Assembly (NCBI GenBank): GCA_021186555.1
Contig: JAJKFL010000005.1
Span: forward strand, 48,263,135 to 48,327,134
Origin: Reticulitermes speratus
Taxonomy: Eukaryota; Arthropoda; Insecta; Blattodea; Rhinotermitidae
Direction of reading: 5' to 3'
Length of the DNA stretch: 64,000 nucleotides
Part shown: positions 33,913 through 44,759 of the stretch, piece after piece
How the letters are laid out: each line of letters opens with the position of its first letter
How positions within the stretch are numbered: the first letter of the stretch is position 1
The notes under the pieces: model-generated
The model's input: the letters and a program-made list of their open reading frames with translations, nothing else
What the model was told of the DNA's origin: nothing
Databases searched by the model: none
Made by a program: the position numbers and the translations under genes

Positions 33913-34016
33913 TCATTCTATCTTTATCTTATAATTAAGGACACCTATCTGTTCTTTGCGGTCTTGTTCAATGTTGGGTGCCCAAGCTCGACATTCCAGG
34001 TTGATCACAACATCCG
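33913..34016 (-). CDS. Na+/K+-ATPase subunit beta, terminal exon
   Basis: Read from 34016 downward after a TTTACAG acceptor, the exon completes a split Pro codon and encodes DVVINLECRAWAPNIEQDRK and EQIGVLNYKIKIE, then TGA at 33913-33915. The NLECRAWAxNI motif holds the last conserved ectodomain cysteine and the ending matches the beta-subunit C-terminus. The full annotation is under the exon at 41785-41925. Confidence 0.93.
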
Positions 34017-34097
34017 CTGTAAACACAGATTAAGATACATTATATTCCAGTTTTGCATGAATAAGTTAATGGCATGTAATTGACAAACAAAATAACT

Positions 34098-34470
34098 AAC
34101 TCCATGGAGCGTAATCTACCCTTAGAAGCTATTGGTTGTTCATCTATAGTTAGAGCAGTTGAATTAGTCCATGTGTGAAAATATTAAAAAAGAAACAGTG
34201 ATGCTATGTAAGCTGTCCCATAGTTTAGAAAGAGGGATGGGAACAGGGAGAGGAGGAAAGGTCAGGAGGATCAGGAAGTCATTGGCACAGGAAAGGGATG
34301 CAGGGACCAAGTCAGCTGCTCTTATTGTAGTCAGATGTCCCTGTCTGGTACAGGAGCTAAAGGTTCAGTACCATGCTCACAAGAGCCCTCAAGTGGACCT
34401 TACACTGAGCCGGATAAATTCAGTCCACACCCTCACATCGCACTTTCTTAAGATCCATTTTGGCCTACTT
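34098..34470 (-). mobile_element. RTE-like LINE 3' tail, family F, split by about 180 bp
   Basis: AACTAACTCCATGGAGCGTA and TAGAAGCTATTGG start the tail. The match resumes at GGTTCAGTACCATGCTCACA and ACACTGAGCCGGATAAATTC. The intervening G/A-rich stretch (34160-34335) is foreign to the family. Confidence 0.6.
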
Positions 34471-34687
34471 TCCTTCCTTAAAAAGAGAACAAGTTACGGA
34501 ACTGCACAGGGCATAACACATTTGGCGCATTTTCCGAGTTATGATCCCCTGATGTGACATTCATGAATATGTTCCAGAAAAGCACAGACACAACGCACAC
34601 TCTAAAGTGTCTCCATATCTGAGGAACAGGTTTACAGTTGATCATGATCAAGGTATCATAAGCAGGGAGATGTACATTCGATCACAT

Positions 34688-34806
34688 TCGATGCCCAACT
34701 GTTTCTTCAACCTCAGCTCATACCTCACAGAGATCACAGTCTGTCTCAATTATAGAAACTGTTTCTTTGGCCTCAGCACATACATCACAGAGATCACGGT
34801 CTCAAT
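34688..34806 (+). repeat. Tandem duplication, about 59-bp unit
   Basis: AACTGTTTCTT, CACAGAGATCAC and GTCTCAATTAT occur twice in order within the last intron of the beta-subunit gene. Confidence 0.7.
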
Positions 34807-35380
34807 TATTATCTTCTCATCCATTCTTAGATTTCCCAAATGGTTTCTTCATTTAATTTTTTGTCACTAAAGTATTGTATGCATTTCTCATCTGTTTCAT
34901 GAATTTGGTCACAGAGTAATTTTATGCAGTGACAGAATGTACGAGTGGCTAGACGTTTCATCTTTTAGGTTTCTGAGAGTTTTAAATTGAGACAAATTTC
35001 TTTTCTCTACTGCAGACATCATTCTCCTTCACTTCTTTCGACATGCTATGGTCACAGGCATTTGTTTTCCCTTAAACTCTTATGATGAGCTCTGGTCACT
35101 GTGTTTAATCATAGATACTTCAGTCATTCATAGATGGCTGTCAGCTACATTTTTTGAACATAAGGAACATGTGGCTTCAAATTTTTCCTTCATCTGTTGC
35201 TGTAATCTGACTTCGGAGTGTTGTGAAACCATTTTATTGTATGTTGCGGGTACTTAAATCTGGTTTCTGTGTTGCTTGAGGGGCATATAAATCAGAAGTA
35301 ATTATGTCATAGAAATTGAATAAAGTATGCCAAAACCAATTATGAAACATGATTGCAAAAAGAGGTGTTGGAAGACTTAC

Positions 35381-35549
35381 GTATGGGGTCTTCAATTTGC
35401 ACGGCAACAACAGGGCTTCTGAAGCCAATTTGATTGCGGAATGGATAGTAGTAACCAGGAAATCCCTGCTCTGGAAAATATGTAACAGTCCCCAGATGCT
35501 TTTTATCCTCTTCGTTCCTGCCTTCACAGCTGAGCCAAACATTTTTTGC
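35381..35549 (-). CDS. Na+/K+-ATPase subunit beta, exon with FPGYYYP motif
   Basis: Read downward after TTTTCAG, the exon encodes AKNVWLSCEGRNEEDKKHLG, then VTYFPEQGFPGYYYPFRNQ and GFRSPVVAVQIEDPI, ending in phase 1 before GTAAGT. WxSCEG and GFPGYYxPYxNQxGFxSPxVAV are hallmarks of Na,K-ATPase beta subunits, and the cysteine is one partner of the third disulfide. Confidence 0.96.
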
Positions 35550-35689
35550 CTGAAAATTAGAAGTTGTTTATGATTATATAAATTTACTGATATCTAACTA
35601 TAAGTCACATTTAAGCCATTTAAATGTGCCAAATGAAGTATGAACATTAAAGAGAGATAACAACATGCAACAGTTAATTTCCTCACCAA

Positions 35690-35950
35690 CTGTAGTGCTT
35701 ACATCCATGGAAAAACAGTGGTTTGCAGTACCAAGGAAACTGGTGGTCACTGTCTTCACGGCATCTCATTAAATATTCTGTCACAATTGGACGAGTGTTC
35801 AAGAAGTGGTGTCAGAATATGTTTTACATATCAGTGTGAATTAATGGTTTCAGAAAAGAAAATGGGACCAGTAATTGCAGTTGCCCTCATAGCACACCAC
35901 ATATGAACCCTTACATCATTAATTTGTAACCGAAACATTATTGGAGCAGT
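35690..35950 (-). pseudogene. Tc1/mariner (IS630-type) transposase remnant
   Basis: On the minus strand DVRVHMWCAMRATAITGPIF and FFSETINSH are followed by stop-interrupted YVKHILTPLLEH. This resembles the central WCAxSxxxIxGPxFFxETxN block of an insect IS630-type transposase. It sits in a beta-subunit intron. Confidence 0.7.
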
Positions 35951-36225
35951 TCGGTTCTCCCTCCCCACTCCTCTATATATAGTAAGAAGAAGAAACGACC
36001 AGGTGTCCCGACACAGTTGGCGTCCAGTAAAGGATAGGAAAGGAGTAGACGAATGGTATTGTGCTGACGCTTGTATTGTAATAAAAGAAATAAAGTTAAA
36101 CCTTTTAAGAGAACAGTCTCGTAATTTGATGTATATCAAATTAATAAAAAAGTAACTAGCAAATTTCGGTTACAAATTAATGCATTAATTAATTATAATT
36201 TCATTTCTAGGACTTTCATTATTAG

Positions 36226-36672
36226 GCACGTTGGCAAAATTGCGAAAAGCGACTATTAGCTTCGTCTTTTGTGCCTGTCTCTCTGTCCATCTGTCCGTCC
36301 GTCCGCGTGGAACAACTCGGCTCCCAATGGCCGGATTTCATGAAATTTGATATTTGGGCATTTTAGGTAAAATCAAGTTTCATTAAAATCTGACAAGAAT
36401 AACAGGTATTTTACATGAAGACATATGTACATTTGTGATAATATCTCGCTGAATTCTTCTTGGAATGAGAAATGTTTCAGATAAAAGTTGTAGAGGAAAT
36501 CTAAACACACATTTTATGTTCAATAATTTTTTTTTTCTGAAAATCATGCTGTTTATGGGATAATGTGGAAAAACAAAGAATGCATTGTTGTGTTTCCACT
36601 GCAACAATAGTTATGTGAACACGCCACAATGTTACATTTACATACGTTGCCTCTTTTGTGTATATGTTAGGT
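36226..36672 (+). mobile_element. Dispersed repeat family E, copy 1
   Basis: TTGGCAAAATTGCGAAAAGC, GTCCGTCCGTCCGCGTGG, TTTCATGAAATTTGATATT and AATCTGACAAGAATAACAGG match the copies at 45165, 51658 and 53994. No ORF is seen. It lies in a beta-subunit intron and its right end is decayed. Confidence 0.85.
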
Positions 36673-36751
36673 GTAAGTGTCATAACACACTTCCAGGTAC
36701 AGTAACCCCATTGTAAAGAGATTTTTGATACCTGCTGAGACCGACACTTAC

Positions 36752-36862
36752 TTCATTTTTGGAGTATGACAATTTGTTACTGATTTTATTCTTCAGGTCA
36801 TCTGGCATCTCTTGTGGCAAGGACTCTGAGCTTGTATAGTACTCTGGCATCCATTCAAACAC
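36752..36862 (-). CDS. Na+/K+-ATPase subunit beta, internal exon
   Basis: Read downward after TATTGCAG, 37 codons encode VFEWMPEYYTSSESLPQEMP and DDLKNKISNKLSYSKNE, phase 0 at both ends, with donor GTAAGT. WxPEYY followed by LPxxMPDDLK is characteristic of beta subunits. The upstream intron begins with GC rather than GT. Confidence 0.94.
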
Positions 36863-37084
36863 CTGCAATACATAGGCATGTTTTCAATATACACTTTTTA
36901 TTTTATTTATCTATGGTTTAACAATGCTATCTATAGCCCAGATTATACAGGATAATTCAAGACTTCATGATCTAATTCCAGAGGTCAGTCCCAGTCATAT
37001 AAGCATGTAAATATAGGTCTGATTCCTAACGATTATAGCTTTATCACTACCTCAGTGTTAAAACAGAAACAGTAAGAAACAAGG

Positions 37085-37375
37085 AAAGGTAAAGGTAAAT
37101 TGTTCCTGTGCTTAATCACCATGCCATGAAGGCATATAAGGGGAGTATATGTTACAGTGCCATGCATTCTTAACCTTGGCAGTAGATTGAGGTGTGTAGT
37201 CATCTTCATGCCCCACCCACTCTACTTGTTTAGTAGGAGGCTGGGTGGGTTCCAGAGCTGGTTTGTATGCTTTGGAGAAGAGAAACATCTGTTGCCATTA
37301 CCAGAAGTCAAACCTTGATTTCTTGATCATCCAGTCCATAGCCTAGTCACTATACCGACTGATCTGTCGTGGCTC
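37085..37375 (-). mobile_element. SINE family B
   Basis: AAAGGTAAAGGTAAATTGTTC, CCATGCCATGAAGGCATATA and GGAGGCTGGGTGGGTTCC run to CAGTCCATAGCCTAGTCAC (the reversed head), ending near CTGATCTGTCGTGGCTCA. It is nearly full length but CpG-decayed. Confidence 0.75.
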
Positions 37376-37397
37376 ATAAGTGAATGTGTACTTACTT

Positions 37398-37565
37398 AAA
37401 GTAAAGTTGTCCCTGTCCATGTATGATGGCATATAGGGGGGAGAAGAATGAGAGTAGAACTATACATGTTCTACTCATTCTTAACCTCTGCACTAAGTGG
37501 AGGTGAGTGGCCAGCTCCATGCTCCTGCTGCTTTACCCAGTGGAAAGAGCGCCTGGTACACGGCT
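37398..37565 (-). mobile_element. SINE family B, partial, tandem to the previous
   Basis: TAAAGTAAAGTTGTCCCTGT, GATGGCATATAGGGGGGAG and TGCTTTACCCAGTGGAAAG match the same family, truncated within the body. Confidence 0.65.
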
Positions 37566-37870
37566 TGATAAATTTTTTACTGAATTTTTAAATATTCAAA
37601 ATGACCACCCTCAGCCTCAGTACACATCTTGCCATGTTGGGCACTGCTTCCTCGGTCATTAGATCAGTCAACATCATTGGCCATTTAGATCTCCAGACCT
37701 GAAACCCCTGATTTTTATCTTTGGGGGGGGCACAGGCGAGATCTGTTGTATGAGTGAAAAGTGATAGAATGAGATACACTGATCTATCATATTGGATGCT
37801 GTGACATGTATCAAGGACAGTTCTAATGAATGGATAAATCTATGTGCTGCATTTGTCAGGAGGTGCATTT
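37565..37870. pseudogene. Two opposed IS630-type transposase fragments
   Basis: The minus strand of about 37570-37680 encodes EEAVPNMARCVL then, after a frameshift, GGHFEYLK, a transposase C-terminus. The plus strand from about 37677 encodes WPFRSPDLKPLIFIFGG, the motif that normally lies upstream of that C-terminus. The two pieces are in opposite orientation, so the copy is rearranged. Confidence 0.55.
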
Positions 37871-39411
37871 AGGTGGGGTGTCAATTTGAACATTTATTGT
37901 AAAGTTGGCAATAAGTGCATTTACTTGTCTGCATATTATTATTTTTGTTTCACATCTAGATAATGATAAATCTACAACCCACGAGAATTGGACCCATGTT
38001 CATAAGATTTCTGACTGGGGATGAGCTCAGAAAAAAAGTCCTGACATTAAGACATAAGCCATGTATCACTCTGTATTACTGTCAGGTGGTAGAATGCATA
38101 TGGAATTATGTGAGAAAAAGCAGTCATGGTGTAATTTGAGGTACCCTTCTGGCATATACCTGGAGGGACTGAAGAGAACCATGAATGAGCTCAGTAATGA
38201 GTCTGTGTGCTAAGATTTTAAGTTGGGACCTACTGAATACAAACCATGAATGCAACCCACTTACACACAGTGTTTAGTTTATAAAATTTATAACAGCTTT
38301 TGGCACAGTAGTAACATGGTAATGGAAGGTACCTGGTTTGAATTGTGACTAGGGAATAGTTATTGTGACAGATTCTTCAGTTTACTCTGCATGGGCTAGT
38401 AACTTAAAAAGGACTAGTCACTTTTTTTCATATCCTCCCAAGTCGTAATTGACAAGTATCATTACGAGTAGTTATCTCACTGAGCATTACATAATTTCAC
38501 CATTTCATATAGCATTGTAAAATAATCACCCAGTAACTAATTACGTGTGAAACTGTAAGCCCAAAACAATCTGTTTTCATAATGAAACACTTGACAAAAC
38601 AATTAATATATCCTGAGGTTATATAACCCTTGGGTTGAAATTCCAACTACTGCCCAAGGTGGAGAGGTTTTAAATTTATAGAACCCTCAAATACATTTAT
38701 GGCAATATGGTGCATTGAGGCTGGCAGCATGTAAGGAATTAAAGGTCCATACAGTGCACTGACGCCAGCACTGAAGGTTTAATGATGGTGGTTTAACTAC
38801 TGAGGTATAATGCACTGAATGAGATGGGAAGATCAATGCAGATGGGAAATAAATATTTAGAGAAAAGGCAGTTCTGACCTGAAGTGAGTAAAAAGTTGTA
38901 AAAGTTGTCAGATCAGCCAGTACCTGGCAGTTATTTGAACTGTGTACCTACAAATGCAAGTCTGGGGCAGCTGCTAACCAAAAATGCTCTATTTTTCATA
39001 TAAGTGGGCATGGAAGCCTCATTATACTACAGGAAACTTTCCTGCCCAGGCTGTTTGAGTCAGGGAATTTATACACTTTGATGAACCATGCACTCACTCT
39101 TTCAGTTAGCTGAAACACTATGTTTCTTCATTTTAAATTCACAAATCATTCTACTGCCTTCCTAGAGCATAAAAAAAGTTTGCAGTTCTCAGCTGTGAAG
39201 AAAAATGCCAACTGTGTCAGTCTGACTTTACCTCTTTTGCTCCAAGCCTTCTTGACTGCATGGTCCCCTACCACTGCACAGTAAGCTTCCCATTCCCTTC
39301 CCCAGAAGCTTAAATTGCATGAAAGATCCAGGCCACAAAATCCAGATGACAGTTTCACAAAATAAACAACTGCTTTCTGTAGAGCATAAAGAAATTCACA
39401 GAGAGCTGTCA
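37871..39411. other. Intron DNA of the beta-subunit gene, no assigned element
   Basis: No exon or confident repeat was recognised in this part of the intron that begins with GC. Confidence 0.4.
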
Positions 39412-39690
39412 TATGTGAGTTGGTATAGTGGCTAAGCTATTGTGTGGACAACTGAGGAATTGTGGTTTAAAAATGGGCAAGAGATGCTTCCCTTCTCTAA
39501 AGCACCCATGTGCTCTGAGACCCAACCCATCCTCCTGTTCAGTGGATAGCAGGGGCTATTTCCTCAGGGATAAAGTGGCTGGTGCATGAAGCTGGCACTG
39601 ACTTCCATCTACTGCTGAGGTTAAGAATGTGTGTTACTATGCTTCCACTCACTGATATGGCTTCATCACATGGTGCTTAACCCTTATTGC
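39412..39690 (+). mobile_element. SINE family B, CpG-depleted
   Basis: GTTGGTATAGTGGCTAAGC (decayed head), CCAACCCATCCTCCTGTTCA, GATAAAGTGGCTGGTGCATG and CTTCCACTCACTGATATGG match SINE B in sense. Almost every CG of the family is TG or CA here. Confidence 0.7.
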
Positions 39691-39944
39691 ACAGACATGA
39701 AATCAACTTACTGACGGCAGTTGATTTTTTGTTTTTGTTTTAAATGCCAATTTCTGCATCTGTTCATGTTACCTGTTGTATTTCATACATCTTTAAAGCT
39801 AAAAAGTTATGATCCTTCTTGAATTAAACTTTCTCTTTTATTTAATGAAAGTATCATTTCAGAAATCTACTGTTGTATATCAGGTGTCCTGTACTAATGA
39901 ATTTGGATCTGACTGCACGTTTTCCTATTTCCTGTATATTGGTT

Positions 39945-40025
39945 TTCGGATCCATAAAATGCAGGTAGTGTCTTCACTAGCTAAGGACCTGTTAGGTTCT
40001 TAAGAAAGACTGTGAAGTTAGTTCC
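39945..40025 (+). mobile_element. RTE-like LINE 3' tail, family F
   Basis: GGATCCATAAAATGCAGGTA, TCACTAGCTAAGGACCTGTT and GAAGTTAGTTCC match the sense 3' end of the 47095 copy. It lies close to the donor end of the GC-AG intron. Confidence 0.6.
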
Positions 40026-40100
40026 CATCACCAATTTCTCAGGTCAAACATAATTATATAACAATTCACTTTTCTTTTTTGTGCTTGAAAGACTGCTTGC

Positions 40101-40258
40101 CTTGTTGATCTTGAAGAACATGCAAATATGGGAGAGAGCTGTGCCATCAGGTATGCAGTTACCCCAACTATTGATATCCACGTCACACACTGCACTCTCA
40201 TTTTGTCTTTCGTCATTATAGCTACAGTTCTCGGTGTTATTGACTCTTGTCTGGTATT
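40101..40258 (-). CDS. Na+/K+-ATPase subunit beta, disulfide-rich exon with GC donor
   Basis: Read downward after TTTCAG, the exon completes a split Glu codon and encodes YQTRVNNTENCSYNDERQNE, SAVCDVDINSWGNCIPDG and TALSHICMFFKINK. The four cysteines match the first two conserved ectodomain disulfide pairs of beta subunits (CDVD followed by WxxC, then C-x-F-x-K-x-N-K). NNT, NCS and NES are potential N-glycosylation sites. It must end at ATC AAC AAG to join VFEW in phase 0; the next bases are GCAAGC, a good GC-AG donor, with no suitable GT in place. Confidence 0.93.
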
Positions 40259-40589
40259 CTGAAACACAAGAGTGAATAATTGGTCAGTGGTAGAGCATTG
40301 TACTTAGGAGATAGCTGGTTTGAATCTCATGGTGTCAACTTTGCTGACAGAACTTTCTGTATGATTTTCCTCACATTCTTCTAGCTTAATATTTTAATAG
40401 TACTACTTCACAGAAGGTCATGATCCATTTAATTCCTGTTCCTTTACTCTTTGAACAGTACTGTGCTGATGGTGACAGTATGCCGATAATATGCTGGTAA
40501 TATATTATATTCATGGTTTCACAGTTACTCTTTGCCAATGTTGATCTTGTTTTTGTGTGATGGCATCATTTAGAAGTGGCAATGTGTTG

Positions 40590-40790
40590 GAAAGTATTAC
40601 AGTTTTGTGGTATCTGATGCCATATTTTTGGTTGATGTGCACCATTGTTTCAGAGGTCGTGCTGCTGCTGTCTGCAGGTTAAAGTTGGAGACAGCAGGTT
40701 TTTCTGATATTTTAGTACTCACCTACCACTACATGGCATCACTTCCCACAAGACCATGTTCTTGATATTCATTGCTTTGCAAAACTCAAA
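40590..40790. mobile_element. FB1 foldback copy
   Basis: Arms GTGGTATCTGATGCCATAT and CATGGCATCACTTCCCAC are inverted, with inner TTTCAGAGGTCGTGCTGCTG. It lies in the beta-subunit intron between 40259 and 40987. Confidence 0.65.
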
Positions 40791-40987
40791 GTTATACCAG
40801 AAACTAACGAGTAACTTTGGAGATGAACATGTGAGTGGATGAAATGTCATGACTCCATTATGCTTTCACTTTATGAACTTCACACAGTGATAACTTCATA
40901 GACATAGTTTTTCACAGTAATATGAACAACAAAGTCAGTGTGCCTGATGTGATTCTACCTCAAGTCTGTTGTGAGAAACAGTGATAC

Positions 40988-41107
40988 CTTCCAAGAATGT
41001 ATCCAGTGATAGTGGCCCGGTAGGAGTTGATATCCATTTCTTACTGGCTCGGCTGTAAATCAGTACACTTTCACGTCCTTCTGGGGCCAGTGGACGGGAT
41101 GCCAAAC
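40988..41107 (-). CDS. Na+/K+-ATPase subunit beta, internal exon
   Basis: Read downward after TTCTAAG, the exon completes a split Gly codon and encodes LASRPLAPEGRESVLIYSRA and SKKWISTPTGPLSLDTFLE, ending in phase 1 before GTATCA. The GLxxRP start and the I-x-Y/F motif followed by a helix match the membrane-proximal ectodomain of beta subunits, and both phases fit the neighbouring exons. Confidence 0.9.
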
Positions 41108-41257
41108 CTTAGAATTCAGGACACCAAAGTTTCTTACTTTAAGACATAAATATAAATTACAGACATAAAAACAAAGTCCTTAGGAAAATATTTTGATCTA
41201 AGAGAGATGAGTGAAGTAAGGAAAATGGGGAAATCACATGATCATGAGCTTCATTAA

Positions 41258-41440
41258 TCAACTCCATGATGCAGGGTTTTCCTTGAAAAGTTGATAGATA
41301 CTCACTACTCAAGAAATTTGCTGCATATGCCCATACCTGACCAAATATTCATTATGATGCTCACAAAGGTAAGCTTTTTGCCCCCATCCTGAGCCAGTTA
41401 TATTCATTCCAGCTACCCATAACCTATGTCCCTCAGATCC
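41258..41440 (-). mobile_element. RTE-like LINE 3' tail, family F (decayed)
   Basis: AATCAACTCCATGATGCAGG, ATGATGCTCACAAAGG and CCATCCTGAGCCAGTTATAT match the 48884 copy. Confidence 0.5.
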
Positions 41441-41488
41441 AGTTTAATATGAATGCTTAAGTCTTGCAAGTGATTTCTCCCTGGGAGG

Positions 41489-41703
41489 TTCAAATCTTCT
41501 GGGATGTTACATCATGTTGATTTGTAAGTAGTTAACAAACATTTTGGAGGAGCTTAGTGCTTCTATCTTCATGGTCAAGCAGTCAGAGAAAAGTAGCTTC
41601 TCTTCTGGACAGCTTGTCCTTGAAGATGTAGGCAGTACGCTCCTCCGAAACTTCGAGAACGATTTAACAGTCAGCATGGCTTAACATCCAAGAAGACTTG
41701 AAT
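41489..41703. mobile_element. FB1 foldback copy, both arms preserved
   Basis: The element opens TTCAAATCTTCTGGGATGTT and closes with the inverse of TTCAAGTCTTCTTGGATGTT. The arms are about 100 bp around a short centre. The inner right arm has TTGAAGA, a stem, CTCC and GAAAC, a decayed hammerhead-like core. Confidence 0.8.
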
Positions 41704-41784
41704 CTTTGTGTCATGAGGATGTGATTGAATTGAAGTGACTCATAGTTGTTTCAGTACTATGTAGGAATATATGTGATATATTAC

Positions 41785-41925
41785 CAGGTGATGTTCCAAT
41801 TATAGAGTCATCCAGTATATATTTAGGTGTGTCCTCATCTATGGTCTGCAGCAGTCCCCACATGCAAGCTGCCCAGAAAGCTGCTAGTCCAGCGTAAAAG
41901 ACGAGATAGAATGCGAGTACTCGGA
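41785..41925 (-). CDS. Na+/K+-ATPase subunit beta, transmembrane exon
   Basis: This exon encodes the single membrane helix and start of the ectodomain: RVLAFYLVFYAGLAAFWAAC, MWGLLQTIDEDTPKYILDDS, IIGTSP. CMWGLLxTxDxxxPKYxLDxSxIGTxPG is diagnostic of the beta subunit, which chaperones the catalytic alpha subunit to the plasma membrane and modulates K+ affinity. Later exons (40988-41107, 40101-40258, 36752-36862, 35381-35549, 33913-34016) supply all six ectodomain cysteines and the C-terminus, and all junction phases agree. The exon starts in phase 1 after TTTACAG, so an upstream exon with the cytoplasmic N-terminus is required; I could not identify it between here and the window end. The insect nervana genes are the likely family; which paralogue is uncertain. 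Confidence 0.95.
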
Positions 41926-42169
41926 CTGTAAACAAAGGAGTAATCTTAATGTTGTTCATACCGTGCAGTGAGAATGTGTTTTATGTACAAAACCAACATA
42001 TGCATACACCATACACAACAGTACAATTTCTATCCCTGCAACATTTTTTCGGCATTTACGTCACCAAAAACACATAGGACGGATAGAAATTGTACTGTTG
42101 TGTATATGGTGTGTGCAATGTTGGTTTTGTAATAAAAAATGAGTACATATTGTTAAAAGAGGCAAAATC

Positions 42170-42430
42170 CTTTGCTTTATATTCATTTACTCATTTACAT
42201 ACTTGTTTATTTGTTCATTTATTTGTTTTTGTTTATTTATATAATTAGGTTGGGATGGGTTAGGTTTCATATTTATGTATTTACATATTTATTAATGCAT
42301 AAATAAATTAGGTTAGGCTGGCTTGGGTTAGGTTCAATTAGGTAGGATTAGGTTGGAGTAGGTTATGTTAGATTAGAGTTGTTTAGGTTAGGTGGTTAGG
42401 TTGGGTTACATTTATTTATTTATCTATCTA
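42170..42430 (+). repeat. Low-complexity TTAGG-like and TTTA tracts
   Basis: Degenerate GGTTAGG/GGTTGGG pentamers (for example TTAGGTTAGG, GGGTTAGGTT) lie between TTTATTTA-type tracts. The pentamers resemble the insect telomere unit but are imperfect and short. Confidence 0.6.
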
Positions 42431-44759
42431 TTTAACAGTAATACATTTTTTATCAGCAGCGACCTAAAGTTCAGTCCAGAATTTGCACAACTGCAGTAAA
42501 AGAACAGGGAAGTATTTATTCCACACTTAATTTGTACCTTTCAGTGAAGGTAAGAAAGGTATATTCTTCCTGGGTTTAATCAGTAGTGCCATGGAGAAGC
42601 AAGCATTCCTGACCTCAGTATGAGGTGGAGATGCGCAGATAGCTTCATTCTTGAGCCACCTTCTTTCTAAGCCAAAAGACTCCGCTTCTTCTTAAGGAAT
42701 TTTTGACATTCGAAAAACAAACTAAAGTTATGTATTCTTCCGTTACTGTGTCAGGGCGGAGGTGAAGCTCCACCCAAGGACCAACACTGTAATATCGTGC
42801 TGTCTGCTTAGTCCTGTCACCTGCCGGGCAATGTATGCACATGGAGCATTGATGGATTGATATCTGGTAAGGGACTCCACTAAAAATATTAGTTATCTAA
42901 TCTAGGTAAATTTTTATACATGATAACATATGAATGGGAAAAACCAAAGACGAAAATAGCACAAACAGTTGAAGGAGAGACTGAAGAATTATTTTAAATA
43001 GGGGCCAACAGATTATAGATCATGAAACATAATGTAAATGGCATTGATCCTAAGGATTAATGCAAGTGATTCATACTGCAGAAAACTTGGTGTTGGCAGT
43101 TGCAGCCCCTGGAAATGTGTACTTGAAACTCAACAATATATATATAATTAAAAATGTACGGTACAAGTAACGTAAAGTTCAACAATATTTATTATTATTA
43201 TTGGTAGTAGTATTAGTAGTAACAGTAGTCATGTCTGTAACTGTTACTGATATTTAATCCTTTTAAGTCTGAAAAGTTTATCTAAATAATATAAATATAT
43301 AACATAATATAATATGAAATTAACACCTAACTCATGTCAAAAGCAAAATAAATTTAACGGAGTGCAGTAAAAATTATAGAAGGCATTGTCATTAAACACA
43401 GTTTTTGGAACACTTCTTCGAAAGAAAGATCGTGTGCAGTTGTGGAAAATGAATTTCTGTGCAGCTCAGTTTATTCATATAATTATATTCGTGGGTGCAA
43501 ATGAATTTGTTTGTATAGGCTGTTATGTGCAGCTTTTGGTCAGGTCACTGCCCCAAAAAATAACATATTTTTAATGAATCCCTAACCTTCGTGCCGACTG
43601 TTCGTAAGAAGAGGCACGGACGTACGTCCCTATGCTTGTGGTCAAGCTTTTCCGCGAAAGGACCATGTTTGCCACAACGCTGGCTGGAAATTACTTCCAC
43701 ATGTTGACATCACTTGACAGGTGTGGGCGCTGTAGTCGTTTGAGAACACACAAACTTCCGGTAGCGATAACAGTGAGTGACGTTATTGTTACTGGTGGAT
43801 AAAGAACTCTTACACATAACGATGACGTATCCACCGTCATGTCCATCCCGGTCGCCGAACTTCGCTGAACTACTCATTCCCATTTTGCTAATTTGCGGTC
43901 ACGCTTGCATAGGCGCGCGCAGTAATACACAGTAGGCCGTATCTTCCCACCTCTCTCGCTCAGCGACCTGGATATCGAGCGATATGTAAATGTACTTCGA
44001 CTGTATTTTTCACAGGTTTGGCATTAAGTTTTGCTCTCATGTTTTAATCATGTCTGGCAAGTGTGATGTACACGCTGATGTGCAGAGGAGCGACTGGTAC
44101 TGCGGTTGGGAGCCATTGTGGTGTAAACGAAAGGACCATTACTTGCATCAAGAAGTATGACGACGAACTCACATGAAGTGTTAAGGCCAATGCTCCATCG
44201 AGTGCGAAAAACTGATTCTCTAAGTCTTGGTGACCCCTTCCTCAAAAAGATGGACAGGGCTTTTGTATGGCTGGAAGATGGTACTGCAGCGTGTCATGAC
44301 ACCACACAAGGAGGTGTGTAAAGACATGCAGAAGAATACGGAGCAGTCGGAGGTCGTAACTTTCTTCACCGAGTCTTCTGTCTCACCCTTCGCCATGCGT
44401 CTTTTGATCACCCTTACAACTTCTGGCCAGGAACACCGACGTCATTCCAGTAAAACAAATATATTTTCGTGTTTAGGGATCGTTAATTTACATATTATCG
44501 TACTCATGAATCTTTGGTTCCCCTAACCTCACTTTTCCCGTATATTTTTTTCATATTATTTCTAAAAGATAAATTCGTCGAACATGCTTCACTACATATT
44601 TCAGTTTCTGTGGATAATTACTGGCGTTTGCCAGTGTTTGTTTAATTGCTCCGTATTATGGTCAGCTGAACCACAACCAAATCCGTTTATTCTACTGGCA
44701 AGCCTTATTTCTCGTGGAGCAGTCAGTGACTTCACGGTCCCACTTCATGACCATAAGGG
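42431..44759. other. Unassigned stretch, upstream side of the beta-subunit gene
   Basis: No coding exon could be supported. From about 43600 CG dinucleotides become frequent (for example GGCACGGACGTACGTCC, GGCGCGCGCAG). This is where a 5' flank of the beta-subunit gene could lie, but the missing first exon was not recognised. Confidence 0.35.

Noticed and set aside
42170..42430. Telomere-proximal (TTAGG)n array
   Set aside because: Units are irregular and few, mixed with TTTA tracts, and the stretch lies internal to gene-bearing DNA; at most an interstitial low-complexity tract.
43600..44420. First exon of the Na+/K+-ATPase beta gene
   Set aside because: The CpG-rich region was read on the minus strand for a cytoplasmic N-terminus ending in phase 1, but no convincing frame and donor were found.
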